A stretch of DNA of 64,000 nt from Brevibacterium jeotgali (GTDB taxonomy: Bacteria > Actinomycetota > Actinomycetes > Actinomycetales > Brevibacteriaceae). Of the stretch, positions 62,490-64,000 are shown one piece after another. Each line of letters begins with the position of its first letter. Position 1 is the first letter of the stretch. Location: assembly GCF_900169175.1 (NCBI RefSeq), contig NZ_FXZM01000006.1, positions 62,001 to 126,000 of the forward strand, given 5' to 3'. The notes beneath the pieces were generated by a model that had not been told where the DNA came from, ran no database searches, and saw nothing but the letters and a program-made list of their open reading frames with translations. Both the position numbers and the translations under genes were made by a program.

Positions 62490-64000
62490 ATGGACAGGAC
62501 CCCCGTGAACAGCAGGCACCCGGCGTCACCTGCGCACGTCGCCGCACCCCTGCTGGGCGGTGCAGGCACCCGCTTCGCCCGCACTGATCGCCGCGCTTCG
62601 GCCAGCCTCGCGTGGGTTCTTCTGGGGCTGCTCGGCCTCTCCGTGCTCGTGGGGCTGCTGCTGCAGGTGACGTGTCAGACGGGCGGCTACGAGCTGCCCC
62701 GTGCGGGGTTCCGGCTGTGTCAGTCGCCCGTGGCGCTGGCGATGGGCAGCGACGCGCTCCCGGACGCCGCAGGACGTGTCACCTCAGGCCTTGCCGGCTT
62801 CGCGCCTCTGACCTACTGGTTCGTCATCCTCATGTCGAGTCTGGGCGCCACCGCGGGAGAGGCCATGGGCTTCCTCCTGGTCCTCAATACCGCAGCGTTC
62901 GCCGCCATGGGGGTGGGCGTGCTCGCACTGGCCCGGGCGCTGGGCTTCGGCGCACCCCGTTCGCGTGCGGTGAGCCTGTCGTGGGCCATGGTCGCCTTCG
63001 TGTCCCCGGTGATCGTGTTCAGCATCGGCCAGTCACTGGACCCCGTCGGCGTCGCGCTCGCGGTCTGGGCCTGCGTCCTGCTGAGCGGCGCACGCACCAC
63101 CCCGACGCTGCTGTCCGCGGGTGCGATGCTCGCCGTGGCGGCCTTCACCGGTCCGCTCGGGCTCATCGTGCTGGTGGGGGTCCTCATCGGTGCTTCACGC
63201 GATCGGGGGAACGCGATCCTCGTGCTCGCCGGCTTCGCTCTCGCCTCGGGTCTCCTGACCCTGGCAGACGGACGGCTCCCCTCACGCCTGTCAGTCTGGA
63301 TGGCCGACGCGGTGGATCGCGGATCGATCGCCTCCGTCGTCCTGGCTCAGGGGTGGGGCGACGAACCCACCTTCGTGACGGGTCTGCTGGTCGTCTGGAC
63401 GCTGGGCGTCGTCGCGATCACCGCTATGGCCGCGTCGCGGATGATGCTCGCCCCCACAGCCGCCGCCGAGGTCGCAGACACCGATGCTGACAACGCCACT
63501 GCGGAAGACCTGTCCTCTTCCACGTCCTCTCGCCTGGATCTGCTGAGGAGGCTGGAGAAGACGGACGACGTCGCCCACCTGCAGCAGACGGTGCTCACCA
63601 TCACGGCCCTCCTGGCGCTGTCCGTGGTGGTGGCGCCCGGCTCGTCGACGTCGATGTCCCTGTGGCTGCTGCCGTTCGCCGCACTGTCGGTGCGTCTGCT
63701 CCCCGTGATGGGACTGTGGTTCCTCACAGAGCTCGGCTTCGCCATCGCGGTGCCGCTCGCGGATGTCACAGCACTGGACGAGTCTGCGGGACTGGATTCG
63801 ACGTGGATGGGGCTGCTGACCCTGCTGCGCTTCTTCGCACTGACCCTCATCATGGCCTTCGCGCTCGACGAGCTCTTCCGCGCAGGCCGCAAGCGGGTCG
63901 CACGACGGCAGGAGGCTGCGCGTGCGATGGAGCTGAACCCGGCGCCCGGTCAGGCGGGTGCGGAGACGGCGCCCGATCAGGCTCCTGAGGAATCGTCGGG
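62490..64000 (+). CDS. Polytopic membrane protein, Rv0051-like (runs off the window)
   Basis: The frame is open from the ATG at 62490 to the window end (503 codons). It reads MDRTPVNSRHPASPAHVAAP, a first helix (SLAWVLLGLLGLSVLVGLLL), then an extracytoplasmic loop with VTCQTGGYELPRAGFRLCQS and two cysteines, and at least eight more helices. The layout and position after a class A PBP gene match the mycobacterial ponA1-Rv0051 pair, a family related to polyprenol-dependent mannosyltransferases. A role in envelope glycosylation is only a suggestion. The end is Ala/Pro/Glu-rich, and the stop lies outside. Confidence 0.75.
   Translation, partial: MDRTPVNSRHPASPAHVAAPLLGGAGTRFARTDRRASASLAWVLLGLLGLSVLVGLLLQVTCQTGGYELPRAGFRLCQSPVALAMGSDALPDAAGRVTSGLAGFAPLTYWFVILMSSLGATAGEAMGFLLVLNTAAFAAMGVGVLALARALGFGAPRSRAVSLSWAMVAFVSPVIVFSIGQSLDPVGVALAVWACVLLSGARTTPTLLSAGAMLAVAAFTGPLGLIVLVGVLIGASRDRGNAILVLAGFALASGLLTLADGRLPSRLSVWMADAVDRGSIASVVLAQGWGDEPTFVTGLLVVWTLGVVAITAMAASRMMLAPTAAAEVADTDADNATAEDLSSSTSSRLDLLRRLEKTDDVAHLQQTVLTITALLALSVVVAPGSSTSMSLWLLPFAALSVRLLPVMGLWFLTELGFAIAVPLADVTALDESAGLDSTWMGLLTLLRFFALTLIMAFALDELFRAGRKRVARRQEAARAMELNPAPGQAGAETAPDQAPEESS

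Overview
High-GC actinobacterial chromosome (Actinomycetota), most likely order Micrococcales and possibly Brevibacterium-like. That placement is inferred from GC content, gene order and family content only. The window spans the replication origin. The conserved block gyrA-gyrB, dciA-recF-dnaN-dnaA, rpmH-rnpA-yidD-yidC-khpB-rsmG-parA-parB, cwlM-trxA-trxB, murJ, DUF6049, NUDIX and pcnA follows the order known from mycobacteria and other actinobacteria. Here the dnaA-gyrA arm is on the minus strand and the rpmH-parB arm on the plus strand.

Positions 1-12100 are accessory: a cut-off ornithine-cyclodeaminase-like gene, a pair of uncharacterised membrane proteins (one DUF5058), a DHA2 drug exporter, an acyl-CoA ligase, a long DUF222/HNH (13E12-type) nuclease, a quinone-oxidoreductase-like gene and a NarL-type two-component system. 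From 12200 to 14950 a membrane protein plus Tat-lipoprotein multicopper oxidase operon diverges from that two-component system, followed by a membrane-anchored coiled-coil protein. At 15070-15956 lies a chimeric pseudogene built from a decayed panB copy joined to a decayed copy of the 12202 membrane gene. Positions 16170-21303 hold nitrogen assimilation (amt-PII, gdhA), an XRE-cupin regulator and intact panB.

Positions 21476-27700 hold tRNA-Ala, a 39-residue DLW-39-like gene, tRNA-Ile, a DUF3566 gene, gyrA and gyrB. A reverse transsulfuration pair (cbs-metB) and an M50B-like protease follow. The dciA-recF-dnaN-oriC-dnaA segment runs to about 36300, with DnaA boxes on both sides of dnaA. The plus-strand ribosomal/RNase P/insertase/partition operons follow. 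A dense parS array (ten good sites and one degenerate site, 40254-44908) begins upstream of parA, runs through parB and fills a 2-kb stretch without convincing genes.

From 45017 to 55661 all genes are on the minus strand: a CwlM-like amidase homologue with degenerate metal ligands, trxA and trxB behind an excellent SigR/SigH-type promoter, a membrane pseudokinase that is separate from murJ (the two are fused in mycobacteria), murJ, a DUF6049 protein and a NUDIX hydrolase. The right end has pcnA, a second acyl-CoA ligase, a class A penicillin-binding protein with a Gly/Ser/Asp-rich tail, and a membrane protein that continues past the window.
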